Notes: generated by a model from the sequence alone, not told the origin. A stretch of 64,000 nucleotides of DNA from Streptococcus pyogenes (GCF_002055535.1 NZ_LN831034.1:806001-870000), one strand, 5' to 3'. Shown: positions 12,560 to 19,876, counted from the first letter of the stretch. Translations and numbers: made by a program.

Positions 12560-13756
12560 TTACCGTGCTTTTTTGCCTTCTGTCGGGGAATTTAGTCGGG
12601 AAATATTATTGTCTAAAAAAGCTGAAAATGTGTCTGTAACTTGAGCAGATAGTTCATCGTGTACCTGATTATATTTATCAGTCATATACATTTTTGTGTG
12701 GCCAAGTGCTTTACTAAGAGCTTCCATGGGAACCCCAGCAATTATGCTTTGAGTGGTAAAAAAGTGTCGCATCATGTGAGGGGTAACACGAAAACCAACA
12801 ATCTCATTAACTTTCTCAAATTCGTCATTGAGTTTGTTTGGATTAATGAGATTACCGTCTTCCTTAATGCTTATATAATCCCATTCTTTGTCTTTGATGA
12901 TGGAAAGTCGTTTTTTGATAGCAGTAGCATTGTCTCTAAGAAACAATAGCAATTCTGTACCTTTAATATCTAACATGACATATCTTTCTGACTCTTTTGT
13001 TTTAAGTCCATGTCGGCCATTTTTAGTGTGATTACTGCGACTATCATGTAGTCTGAGGATAGCACGACCATCCTGATGAAAACGTATATCCATCTGACGT
13101 ATTCCAAATATTTCCCCTCTACGAAGACCAAAGATGGTTAAATAAGTTAATGAGAAAAAGATTTTATCCATCATCTGCTCAGCTTTTATAAACCATTCCT
13201 GAAATTGTTCCATGGTAACTTTTTTATTTTTGGGAGGAACGGTACTTTCCCCAATATAAACACCTTTAAGTCGATTAGCTGGAATATTACCATTCAGAAC
13301 AGCATCATTGAGCATTGCCATGAAACAATTATTGATACACTTAACGGATTCTCGGGGCTTTGTCATCAGCATGTTAGCTATGTAAACCTCATAGTCGTTG
13401 CGATTAAGATTCCGCAATTTAACTGTTCCGTACTCTTTAAGTATATTATTTCTCATTAAGCTTTTATAGGTTTCTTCGGTATTTGGGGTCCATCTATTAG
13501 TAGCTACACGTTTCTCGTGGAAAATTTCCCAATAACCAGAAACAGTAATATTCATATTAATACCAATGCTTTTTTCATTAATCTGTTTTTCAATTTCTGT
13601 TAAGGCAGCACGGGCTTCAGGAATAGTTTTAAGTCCGCTTTTAGTAATTTCTTTTTTCTTCCCTTGGAAAATGTAACTACGGCGGATATAGTAGCGTTTA
13701 CCTTTTAGCGTTTCGTACCAAAAAATATTTGGGTATTTTGTTTTGTGATATTTCAT
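12560..13756 (-). CDS. int: Prophage integrase, tyrosine recombinase
   Basis: This 398-residue integrase catalyses recombination between attP and the CRISPR repeat. It has an AP2/arm-binding-like N-terminus (WYETLKGKRYYIRRS) and a SAM-like core-binding domain around 70-170. The C-terminal catalytic domain has Arg212 in GLRRGE, HMMRH at 327-331, His353 in LGHT and nucleophile Tyr362. An AAGGAG lies before the ATG at 13756. It is transcribed leftward toward attL, ending about 90 bases from the core. The repeat-specific target is inferred from the junctions. Confidence 0.96.
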   Translation of the reverse strand: MKYHKTKYPNIFWYETLKGKRYYIRRSYIFQGKKKEITKSGLKTIPEARAALTEIEKQINEKSIGINMNITVSGYWEIFHEKRVATNRWTPNTEETYKSLMRNNILKEYGTVKLRNLNRNDYEVYIANMLMTKPRESVKCINNCFMAMLNDAVLNGNIPANRLKGVYIGESTVPPKNKKVTMEQFQEWFIKAEQMMDKIFFSLTYLTIFGLRRGEIFGIRQMDIRFHQDGRAILRLHDSRSNHTKNGRHGLKTKESERYVMLDIKGTELLLFLRDNATAIKKRLSIIKDKEWDYISIKEDGNLINPNKLNDEFEKVNEIVGFRVTPHMMRHFFTTQSIIAGVPMEALSKALGHTKMYMTDKYNQVHDELSAQVTDTFSAFLDNNISRLNSPTEGKKAR

Positions 13757-13807
13757 GTTATTCTCCTTAGTTGTTGCTTCTGGACAAGGTCTTAACTTCA
13801 GAGAATC

Positions 13808-13933
13808 TTGGCATCACCCCCTTTATGTGATATAATTTAAGGTATAAGAAAACAAGCTATTTAAAGCTTACTTCTTATTGATTTCATATCGCCTTACGCT
13901 CTCCTCGCCAAAATTGAGCGTGGGGCTTTTTTT
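13808..13933 (+). ncRNA. Candidate small RNA, rightward (promoter 13808-13836)
   Basis: TTGGCA at 13808-13813, a 17-base spacer and TGA-TATAAT ending at 13836 make a strong promoter. About 90 bases later an 11-bp stem, GCCTTACGCTC with GAGCGTGGGGC (two G-U pairs), and seven T residues form a terminator ending at 13933. No convincing ORF lies inside. The terminator loop contains TCCTCGCC, an anti-Shine-Dalgarno-like stretch. It converges with the next entry. Confidence 0.55.
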
Positions 13934-13940
13934 ATAATTT

Positions 13941-14070
13941 ATAAAATAATAAAAGCGATAACCAGAAATAGTTACCGCTTAGGTGTGGCAGCTTGTGCCA
14001 ACAATCATTTGCACTAGGATTTCTCCTAGGTTAGTAACTATATTTTATCAAAGAATTTACACTCTGTCAA
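13941..14070 (-). ncRNA. Candidate small RNA, leftward (promoter 14070-14042)
   Basis: On the minus strand TTGACA (14070-14065), a 17-base spacer and TAAAAT (14047-14042, preceded by TGA) form a near-consensus promoter. The RNA would begin near 14035. It contains the hairpin CTAGGA-GAAA-TCCTAG (14029-14014), a second stem TGGCA/TGCCA, and a terminator AAGCGGTAAC / GTTATCGCTT at 13980-13953 with a T-rich tail. An 11-codon frame starting GTG at 14014, or 9 codons from ATG at 14008, ends at 13979. Promoter-to-terminator length is about 90 nt. Confidence 0.6.
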
Positions 14071-14151
14071 ATGAGGTATCTTGATTTAATTTCATCACTT
14101 AATATTTTCATTTGTGGTTCTAGTATTTGTGCAATACCCATTTTTAATTTT

Positions 14152-14907
14152 CTACCCCTCTCTATATATATCAACTACCTCACCGACGGTTCTAAAGTTA
14201 TCACTTTCAGATAGTGTGATGTCAGCATATTTTGGATTAAGAGACTGGAGGTGGTCGTTCTTTAATTTCTTGACATAGTTTTCACCGTTGACCTGAAAAA
14301 TACCAATTTTGTTAATACCAACTTGATCAGTAAGCTTAATAAATAAAAAGTCACCATTTTTTATCTTTGGTTCCATGGAGTGGCCAACGACTACTGCGAC
14401 AGTATCATAGTTTTTTTCGTCTGGTATTTCGTCAGCGTAGAAGTCAACTTCTGTATCATAGTCGTCTTCTTGCCAGTAGCCAGTACCAGCAGAAACCTTA
14501 CCTGGTACAGATAGGCTAATTCGTTTTCTAGCGCCGTATTCTGAACGTTTTTCGGATATGTTGGTGATTTTCCCTTGCTCCTCTGCTAAGAGCGTCTCAG
14601 AGGTCGATACGAGCCTATTTTTGCGGTTATCGTTAAGCTTTGAGTAATTAGACAGCAGGATTGCCTTGCGTGGGTCGAAGTTTGGGAATGGAATGGAAGG
14701 AGTAGATTTAGATGAGTCAAATAAATCCTGAGGAGCAACATTTAATGCTTCAGCATATTTTCTTATGTCTAGCTCATCTAGTTGTCTCTTTCCGTTTTCA
14801 TGATTTGATATTGTATTTTGCTTAAAACCTGTTAGCTTTGCTAAATCTTTTTGAGTTAGTTTTTTCGACTTTCGTATAGTTTTAATGGAATTTCCAAGAA
14901 TGTTCAT
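14152..14907 (-). CDS. CI/LexA-like phage repressor with self-cleavage domain
   Basis: This 251-residue repressor maintains lysogeny. The N-terminal XRE helix-turn-helix is at about 5-60 (TQKDLAKLTGFKQNTISNHE). The C-terminal S24 peptidase domain has a likely Ala140-Gly141 cleavage site, nucleophile Ser177 in VVGHSMEP and Lys213 in NYVKKL. It should therefore be inactivated by RecA after DNA damage. It is divergent from the early operon, with TATCTC/GAGATA palindromes in between that are its probable operators. Confidence 0.94.
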   Translation of the reverse strand: MNILGNSIKTIRKSKKLTQKDLAKLTGFKQNTISNHENGKRQLDELDIRKYAEALNVAPQDLFDSSKSTPSIPFPNFDPRKAILLSNYSKLNDNRKNRLVSTSETLLAEEQGKITNISEKRSEYGARKRISLSVPGKVSAGTGYWQEDDYDTEVDFYADEIPDEKNYDTVAVVVGHSMEPKIKNGDFLFIKLTDQVGINKIGIFQVNGENYVKKLKNDHLQSLNPKYADITLSESDNFRTVGEVVDIYREG

Positions 14908-14967
14908 ATGCTTCGCACCCTTTCTACTTATAATATAACATAACGAGATAAAAAAATAAATAAAAAA

Positions 14968-15021
14968 ATCTCAAAAAGAGATAAAAAACAGTTGACAAAA
15001 TATCTCAAGTTGAGATATAAT
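14968..15021 (+). promoter_or_regulatory. Early rightward promoter with two repressor operators
   Basis: ATCTC-A5-GAGAT (14968-14982) and TATCTC-N5-GAGATA (15001-15017) are palindromes. TTGACA at 14992-14997 and TATAAT at 15016-15021 form the early promoter, and the second operator fills its spacer. A half site CGAGATA is at 14944-14950, in front of the repressor gene. Binding would block the early promoter. Confidence 0.8.
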
Positions 15022-15065
15022 GTATTTACAAGGTTGATAAAGACCTTAAGAAAGGAGATAGGCAG

Positions 15066-15212
15066 ATGATGGAACACATCATAAAAAGCCTACAAGAACA
15101 TGACTTAGCAATAGCTATCATTCTTGTAGGCTTAGTTAGAGAAGCTAGACTTCATCATAAGCAAGTGTTACAGCACAAGCTAGAAGTCATGAAGCTTCGC
15201 AACAAAAAATAA
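15066..15212 (+). CDS. Small early protein, 48 aa
   Basis: This is the first gene of the early operon, starting at tandem ATGs (15066, 15069) behind AAGGAGATAGG. The product has a short hydrophobic helix (LAIAIILVGLV, about residues 14-24) and a basic C-terminal half. The function is unknown. Its coding sequence contains a perfect 13-bp inverted repeat, 15086-15098 with 15121-15133, that could fold in the mRNA. Confidence 0.65.
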   Translation: MMEHIIKSLQEHDLAIAIILVGLVREARLHHKQVLQHKLEVMKLRNKK

Positions 15213-15240
15213 GAGCAAGGGGTGAAAGCCCCAACCTCTT
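15211..15240 (+). other. Hairpin after the first early gene
   Basis: AAGAG / CTCTT encloses GGGG / CCCC, giving a stable stem. There is no T-run, so it is more likely an attenuation or processing element than a full terminator. Confidence 0.45.
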
Positions 15241-15273
15241 ACTTTAGTGTATCATCATCTGCCAAGAAAGGCA

Positions 15274-15390
15274 ATGACAATTGTTTATGTTTTAGTAGGG
15301 TTGTGGTTATGCTCATTTATCGGAAGGCAGTTCCACAAGCGTTATTTGTATAATAAAATTGAAAAGATGAAGAAGGAGGTAAGGAAATGA
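15274..15390 (+). CDS. Small membrane protein, 38 aa
   Basis: The frame begins MTIVYVLVGLWLCSFIGRQF, a single membrane helix followed by a lysine-rich tail. An AAGAAAGGC ribosome binding site precedes it. Its stop overlaps the next start (ATGA at 15387). The function is unknown. Confidence 0.55.
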   Translation: MTIVYVLVGLWLCSFIGRQFHKRYLYNKIEKMKKEVRK

Positions 15391-15968
15391 TGCAAGAAGT
15401 TATTCAATCTATTGTAGCCGTTGGTGGTTTTGGGTATTTGAATTATTGGATAGCAGCAAGGGTCAGTGATATTGATTTAGGTAATGATCAAGATAAAAAA
15501 TATTTAATCGCTTTTCTGACGTCGTTAAATTATACGTTTTATTTAACTATCTCATTAGTTTTAAGAGGAGTTGTTGAACGTACTATTATAACCATAGTTG
15601 TTTCGATTTTATTTAGCTTACTATTTCCGAGTATTCTAAAAATTTTTTATAAGTTCATTAATGTTATTAGGGGTAGCAGTCAGCATTCAAGATTAGAACC
15701 TATGCTTGTGAAAAATGCAATGTTTAATGATGATAAAGATAGATGCTTTATATTTGATTTTGAAGGAAATCTCATATCAAGTGGAGCCATGGGAATGCTC
15801 AGTGGAAAGAATGAGGAGCTTTCTATGAAACTGTATCCGTACTTTGCTAGTCATGAGGAACATAAAATTCGCAACGAAGAGACGCTTTATCAGTTTCTTG
15901 AAGAAAAAAATCTCGAAGCTAGAGTGTATCTAAACTTTGAGAAAAAAATAAAAATTATTTATTTTTAG
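15387..15968 (+). CDS. Membrane protein, 193 aa, possibly DUF6338
   Basis: Three hydrophobic segments (about residues 5-25, 45-68 and 73-97) are followed by a cytosolic domain of about 95 residues. It resembles phage and bacterial proteins grouped as DUF6338, but I hold that loosely. It is coupled to the preceding 38-residue membrane gene. Its 3' end overlaps the oppositely oriented small gene at 15955-16071 by 14 bases. A role in superinfection exclusion would suit its lysogeny-side position, but nothing in the sequence proves it. Confidence 0.7.
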   Translation: MMQEVIQSIVAVGGFGYLNYWIAARVSDIDLGNDQDKKYLIAFLTSLNYTFYLTISLVLRGVVERTIITIVVSILFSLLFPSILKIFYKFINVIRGSSQHSRLEPMLVKNAMFNDDKDRCFIFDFEGNLISSGAMGMLSGKNEELSMKLYPYFASHEEHKIRNEETLYQFLEEKNLEARVYLNFEKKIKIIYF

Positions 15969-16071
15969 GAGTTGGATTTGTTGGGCGTTTAAAATAATCA
16001 GGTGCAGGTTTCATTTTACTTGTTTCGCCCTTCACTTTGACATCGTGTTGGTAAATCGGCATTTTATCCAT
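15955..16071 (-). CDS. Small phage protein, 38 aa, minus strand
   Basis: The minus-strand frame begins MDKMPIYQHDVKVKGETSK and ends in a Pro/Lys-rich tail. It has a good ribosome binding site (AAAGGAG) and an upstream TGA-TATAAT box at 16118-16110. It is probably expressed separately from the early operon. The function is unknown. Confidence 0.6.
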   Translation of the reverse strand: MDKMPIYQHDVKVKGETSKMKPAPDYFKRPTNPTPKNK

Positions 16072-16206
16072 ATGTTTGCTCCTTTCGTTAAAGATGGTTG
16101 TTTGTCTTTATTATATCATAGGAGCATGGGGCTAGGATGGTTTTCATTGTGGTTCGATTCCGCAACTAGTCATGACGTCAATATTAAGAAAATAGGAGGG
16201 GATACA

Positions 16207-16434
16207 GTGACAAAGAAGCAACGTTTAAAACAGCAACACTTAAAACCTAAAAAACGACTGAGAGAAGAACGGCTCAAACGAGAATATTCTGAGATGTATA
16301 TGGCTGACTTGATAGGTTTGAAGAATCGAAGAGGTTACTCTGAAAAAGAAGATGGCATTCAATCTTTCAAAGATTATGAGATGGCAATTATAGCTGATAA
16401 GTTTGGCATCTCAGAAGTTGAGTTATTTTTTTAA
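16207..16434 (+). CDS. Basic small phage protein, 75 aa
   Basis: The GTG at 16207 follows AGGAGGGG, so it is preferred over the long upstream extension to 16045, which overlaps a minus-strand gene. The N-terminal half is strongly basic (KKQRLKQQHLKPKKRLREER) and the C-terminal half is acidic and helical, ending in FGISEVELFF. A nucleic-acid-binding role is possible. It precedes the antirepressor and its operator. Confidence 0.6.
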   Translation: MTKKQRLKQQHLKPKKRLREERLKREYSEMYMADLIGLKNRRGYSEKEDGIQSFKDYEMAIIADKFGISEVELFF

Positions 16435-16441
16435 AACAAAA

Positions 16442-16458
16442 TATCTCGATTTGAGATA
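16442..16458 (+). promoter_or_regulatory. Third repressor operator, upstream of the antirepressor
   Basis: TATCTC-GATTT-GAGATA has exactly the half sites and 5-base centre of the operator at 15001-15017. It lies 19 bases before the antirepressor ATG and overlaps a GATAAT-type -10 box, so the repressor probably also controls this gene directly. Confidence 0.75.
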
Positions 16459-16476
16459 ATCGAAGAAAGGAATTTT

Positions 16477-17196
16477 ATGAACGAAATTTTTAACTTTAAC
16501 GGACAGAAAGTCCGTACTTTAATTATTAACAATGAGCCTTACTTTGTTGGTAAAGACGTTGCAGATATTTTGGGGTATCAAAATCCGCAAAAAGCTATAC
16601 GTGATCATGTTGATTTTGATGATAAGCTGACAGAACAAATCGTTCAGTCAGGTCAGAATCGTGAAATGATTATTATCAATGAATCTGGTCTTTACTCACT
16701 CATTTTATCAAGCAAGTTGCCACAGGCAAAAGAATTTAAGCGTTGGGTAACTAGTGAGGTGTTACCACAGATTCGGATGCAGGGAGCTTATGTGCCTGAA
16801 AACCTATCTGATGAAGCTTTTATTGCTCTATTTACTGGTCAAAAGAAGCTCAAGCAAAAACAATTAGAACTAGCTCAGGATGTTGATTATTTGAAAAATG
16901 AACAACCTATCCATCCCAGCTTTGCCCAAGCTCTACTTAAAAAGCGTAAAAGTCGTGTAGTAATGTGGCTTGGTGGCATGGATAGTCCTGCTTATAGTGA
17001 TAAAGTATTTGCTCAGTCGGTATTCCGTGAGGCAGAAATGGACTTTAAAGCTCACTTTAACGTTAGTCGATATGATATGTTACCCAAGAAGTTTGAAGAT
17101 GCAGCATTATCTTACTGGATGACTTGGGAACCAAGCACAAATACTAAGATGAAAATTGCTGATCTTAATCAATCGAGTCAATTATATTTGATGTGA
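16477..17196 (+). CDS. Phage antirepressor, BRO-N plus ORF6C domains
   Basis: This 239-residue protein has an N-terminal BRO domain at about 5-105 (YFVGKDVADILGY; LPQAKEFKRWVTSEVLPQIR) and a C-terminal ORF6C-like domain from about 145 (HPSFAQALLKKRKSRVVMW). Such proteins oppose CI-type repressors or act in early gene control. Location downstream of an operator copy points to a feedback loop with the repressor at 14152-14907. An AGAAAGGAA ribosome binding site precedes it. Confidence 0.88.
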   Translation: MNEIFNFNGQKVRTLIINNEPYFVGKDVADILGYQNPQKAIRDHVDFDDKLTEQIVQSGQNREMIIINESGLYSLILSSKLPQAKEFKRWVTSEVLPQIRMQGAYVPENLSDEAFIALFTGQKKLKQKQLELAQDVDYLKNEQPIHPSFAQALLKKRKSRVVMWLGGMDSPAYSDKVFAQSVFREAEMDFKAHFNVSRYDMLPKKFEDAALSYWMTWEPSTNTKMKIADLNQSSQLYLM

Positions 17197-17200
17197 AAGC

Positions 17201-17245
17201 AAAAAGCACATGCGGGAACATGCGCTTAACAAAAATGAATAACTA
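17201..17245 (-). other. Minus-strand -10 box with adjacent hairpin
   Basis: TGA-TATAAT reads leftward at 17245-17237. AAGCGCATG / CATGTGCTT (17227-17204) with T5 follows within ten bases. This looks like a terminator for leftward transcription, or a very short RNA unit, directly in front of the gene at 17271. Confidence 0.4.
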
Positions 17246-17270
17246 GATTATATCACAAAGGAGAATAAAG

Positions 17271-17483
17271 ATGAAACTAGAAAAGATTGAGCAGGCTACA
17301 AAAATAGCGCTATCTATGGCAGTTGTAGGGACTGCATGTAAGATAGCACTAGAACGACATCACTCACACATGGCTTATCGGAGAAAAATAGGAGAAATCT
17401 TATCGGCTATTGGGCCACATTATGTGGACAGTGAACTTCATGAATTTTCCAAGTTTTGCATGAGTTTATTAAAAGAGTCCTAA
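17271..17483 (+). CDS. Hypothetical phage protein, 70 aa
   Basis: A good AAAGGAG site precedes the ATG. The N-terminal part has a hydrophobic stretch (IALSMAVVGTACKIAL, residues 12-27) that could be a membrane helix, followed by a charged helical region rich in His and Arg. It is convergent with the next gene and overlaps it by four bases. No family was recognised. Confidence 0.6.
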   Translation: MKLEKIEQATKIALSMAVVGTACKIALERHHSHMAYRRKIGEILSAIGPHYVDSELHEFSKFCMSLLKES

Positions 17484-17686
17484 AGACCTTCCCAGTCACC
17501 TGCATCAAAAAATTTAACACCATCAATTTCAGTTACTGATGGTTTCTTGTATGGATGTAATTCTTTGTATTTTAAGAGAAATTTTGTCATAAAACTGCCC
17601 AACTCAGCAAACGGTACAGTTTCATACATTTTCTCGTGATAGTCTTTTATAATTTCATCTATTAACTGTTCACAATCTTTATTCAT
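17480..17686 (-). CDS. Hypothetical phage protein, 68 aa, minus strand
   Basis: An excellent ribosome binding site (AAAGGAGG) precedes the ATG at 17686. The product is helical and mildly acidic with the tail FFDAGDWEGL. It runs opposite to the flanking early genes. The function is unknown. Confidence 0.65.
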   Translation of the reverse strand: MNKDCEQLIDEIIKDYHEKMYETVPFAELGSFMTKFLLKYKELHPYKKPSVTEIDGVKFFDAGDWEGL

Positions 17687-17771
17687 AAATTATCCTCCTT
17701 TCCATAATTTTTGAATACAACGGTGAGAGGTCATATTCGAATAAATTATATCAAAATAGAAAGGAAAACAC

Positions 17772-17870
17772 ATTAGCGACTTAAAAAGCGGAAAAATAAA
17801 AAATTTGTCGTGGCCCAACATGGTCAAAATTTCTGATGCATTAAAAGTCAGCTTGGACGAATTTAGATAA
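17772..17870 (+). pseudogene. Remnant of a Cro/XRE-type regulator
   Basis: The frame from 17772 ends in SWPNMVKISDALKVSLDEF, typical of the last two helices of an XRE DNA-binding domain. The preceding frame is closed by TAG and there is no ATG, GTG or TTG start, only ATT. The first helices and recognition helix are missing. It is probably a decayed cro-like gene rather than a functional one. Confidence 0.45.
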
Positions 17871-17929
17871 CAAAAAAAGTCCGACGGGAATCGGACTCAA
17901 AACAAGTTTTAATTTACTTAATTATACCA
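17871..17929 (-). other. Minus-strand -10 box with adjacent terminator
   Basis: TGG-TATAAT reads leftward at 17929-17921. AGTCCGA / TCGGACT (17897-17878) with a run of seven T follows within 25 bases. The arrangement matches 17201-17245 and again sits just before the ribosome binding site of a rightward gene. Confidence 0.45.
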
Positions 17930-17942
17930 CAAGGAGATAGAT

Positions 17943-18200
17943 ATGGATAATATCTTAATGAGTTTGTCCGACTGGATAAAATCTATCATCAAAGATACGC
18001 TTAACAAACTAGTCGAAATAGAAAATGAGAACGATAACTATCCAGAGCTGATGGATATTTCAACAACAAGTAATTTTTTGGGAATTGGCGAAACAACTTT
18101 TAGAAACCAATACCGATATATGCCAGATTTTCCAAAAGAGCTACCAGCAAAAAGATGGTCAAAAAGAGCTATTAAAAAATGGCTCTCGGAACAATTATAA
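17943..18200 (+). CDS. Excisionase-like small DNA-binding protein, 85 aa
   Basis: The central part (MDISTTSNFLGIGETTFRNQ) and C-terminus (WSKRAIKKWLSEQL) fit a winged helix-turn-helix of the excisionase/AlpA type. Such proteins direct excision or regulate transcription. If this is the xis, it is far from int. AAGGAG precedes the ATG. Confidence 0.6.
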   Translation: MDNILMSLSDWIKSIIKDTLNKLVEIENENDNYPELMDISTTSNFLGIGETTFRNQYRYMPDFPKELPAKRWSKRAIKKWLSEQL

Positions 18201-18213
18201 ATAACTTCAAAGA

Positions 18214-18229
18214 CTTCTGGACAAGGTCT
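18214..18229 (+). repeat. 16-bp repeat, second copy
   Basis: CTTCTGGACAAGGTCT is identical to 13777-13792, just upstream of integrase. The internal GGACAAGGTC also occurs inverted at 50756-50765 near attR. Confidence 0.6.
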
Positions 18230-18293
18230 GACGACATTATTAGGGCTCTAATGGTATTGAGATTAAGTTAACAGATATAAAAGAGGTAGGAAT

Positions 18294-18422
18294 ATGAAGG
18301 AATTAACTAAAGCTCTCAATAAAAATAGCGCAGAAAGAAGAAAAGGATATGAGTATGACAGAAAATCCATTAAGTGCAGTTATCTTTCTAATAATTCTAT
18401 TTTTAATAGCATTTTTATGTAG
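18294..18422 (+). CDS. Possible small phage protein, 42 aa
   Basis: The frame starts MKELTKALNKNSAERRKGYE behind AGAGGTAGG and continues to 18422, overlapping the next gene in another frame. The second half has low coding quality (SNNSIFNSIFM). Only the start region is convincing. It may be the upstream member of a translationally coupled pair, or chance. Confidence 0.3.
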   Translation: MKELTKALNKNSAERRKGYEYDRKSIKCSYLSNNSIFNSIFM

Positions 18423-18543
18423 AGATGACAGCGAAGAACAACCGAAGTCGGTAACAAAATCCAGAGATGATATTGTCGCTGAGCGGTACGGAAGAGTAAT
18501 GCAGATTGAGCATCACGAAGGAAGCCATTATGGAAGATTTTAA
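18349..18543 (+). CDS. Small membrane protein, 64 aa
   Basis: An N-terminal membrane helix (LSAVIFLIILFLIAFLC, about residues 8-24) is followed by a charged cytosolic tail with His-rich end. AAAAGGA precedes the ATG. It overlaps the helicase start by 14 bases. The function is unknown. Confidence 0.6.
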   Translation: MSMTENPLSAVIFLIILFLIAFLCRDDSEEQPKSVTKSRDDIVAERYGRVMQIEHHEGSHYGRF

Positions 18544-19876
18544 AATATTGCCCCATGATATTCAGACAGAGCAGGCAGTTCTTGGTTCTATCTTTATCAA
18601 TCCTGAAAAAATCATTGAGGTAGCTGAGTATCTGAAACCAGATGATTTCTATAAACCAGCACACAGAATATTATTTAAGGCCATGCTAAGTATTTCTAGC
18701 AATGCTGAGCCTATTGATGTCGTCACAGTTAAATCAGTGCTAGAAAGTCAAGACAATCTTGCTACTATTGGCGGAATAACCTATCTGCTAGAGGTAGTCA
18801 ATGCAGTACCAACAAGCGTACACGCTGAACATTATGCAAAGATTGTGGCTAAAAAAGCACAACTTAGATCTATCATTGACAGCCTTTCTGATTCTATTGG
18901 CAATGCCTATGACGAGAACATGGATATTGACGAGATTATAGCAAAAACTGAGCGGTCGTTGATTGAGGTTAGTCAATCTAGTAATAAGAGTAGTTTTAGA
19001 CCTATCCATGACGTGCTAGCAGAAAACTATCAAAAAATTGAAGAGCGATCAAACAATAATACTCAGATTACAGGTATTGCTACAGGCTTCTATGACTTTG
19101 ACAAGTTAACAACGGGATTACATGCAGACCAATTAATTATCTTAGCAGCTAGACCTGCCATGGGTAAGACGGCATTTGCTCTTAATATCGCTCAGAATGT
19201 GGCAACTAAGTCTAATAAGGCTGTGGCCGTCTTCTCGCTTGAAATGGGTGCCGAAAGTCTAGTTGAGCGTATGCTTGCTAGCGAGGGAACTATTGAGAGT
19301 CACAACATCAGGACTGGTCAATTAACTGTTGAGGAGTGGCAACGGCTTATCTATGTGCAAGGAGAGCTTGCTGAAGCACCTATTTTCATAGATGACACGG
19401 CTGGCGTCAAAATTACTGACATTAGAGCAAGAGCCAGAAGACTATCGCAAGAAAATGATGGTTTAGGGCTCATTGTCGTTGACTATCTTCAGTTAATACA
19501 AGGGTCACGTTCAGACAATAGGCAACAAGAAGTCTCTGAGATTTCTAGACAGTTAAAGATAATTGCTAAGGAATTAAAAGTGCCTGTCATTGCTCTTAGC
19601 CAACTATCACGCAGCGTTGAGCAAAGGCAGGACAAGAGACCTATCATGTCAGACTTAAGGGAGTCAGGAAGCATTGAGCAAGATGCTGATATTGTCGCCT
19701 TTTTATACCGTGATGATTACTATACTGACAAATCTGACGATCAGCCAGAAAGTAATCTGACTGAGTTGATTATCAAGAAAAATAGGCATGGCAGTCTTGG
19801 CACTGTTAACCTATATTTTCATAAAGAGTACACTAAATTTTCTAGTTTAAAGGAGGAAAATAATGGCTCAGCGTAG
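18530..19876 (+). CDS. Replicative DNA helicase, DnaB family
   Basis: This 448-residue phage-encoded hexameric helicase unwinds DNA at the phage origin. The N-terminal primase-interaction domain is at about 5-105. The RecA-like domain has Walker A ARPAMGKTAFAL near 205-216, Walker B LIVVDYLQL, and the DnaB-type RQQEVSEISRQLK and SQLSRSVEQR motifs. The ATG at 18530, with GAAGGAAG six bases before it, is preferred over 18506. It is followed by the organiser and loader genes, a complete initiation module. Confidence 0.95.
   Translation: MEDFKILPHDIQTEQAVLGSIFINPEKIIEVAEYLKPDDFYKPAHRILFKAMLSISSNAEPIDVVTVKSVLESQDNLATIGGITYLLEVVNAVPTSVHAEHYAKIVAKKAQLRSIIDSLSDSIGNAYDENMDIDEIIAKTERSLIEVSQSSNKSSFRPIHDVLAENYQKIEERSNNNTQITGIATGFYDFDKLTTGLHADQLIILAARPAMGKTAFALNIAQNVATKSNKAVAVFSLEMGAESLVERMLASEGTIESHNIRTGQLTVEEWQRLIYVQGELAEAPIFIDDTAGVKITDIRARARRLSQENDGLGLIVVDYLQLIQGSRSDNRQQEVSEISRQLKIIAKELKVPVIALSQLSRSVEQRQDKRPIMSDLRESGSIEQDADIVAFLYRDDYYTDKSDDQPESNLTELIIKKNRHGSLGTVNLYFHKEYTKFSSLKEENNGSA

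Noticed and set aside
14067..14141. 24-codon minus-strand frame MGIAQILEPQMKILSDEIKS after the repressor
   Set aside because: The only purine-rich site is about 16 bases away and the frame ends inside the small-RNA promoter; support is too weak.
16147..16165. T-arm-like stem-loop (TTGTGG, TTCGATT, CCGCAA) suggesting a tRNA
   Set aside because: No acceptor, D or anticodon stems can be built around it; it lies just before a phage gene and is not a tRNA.
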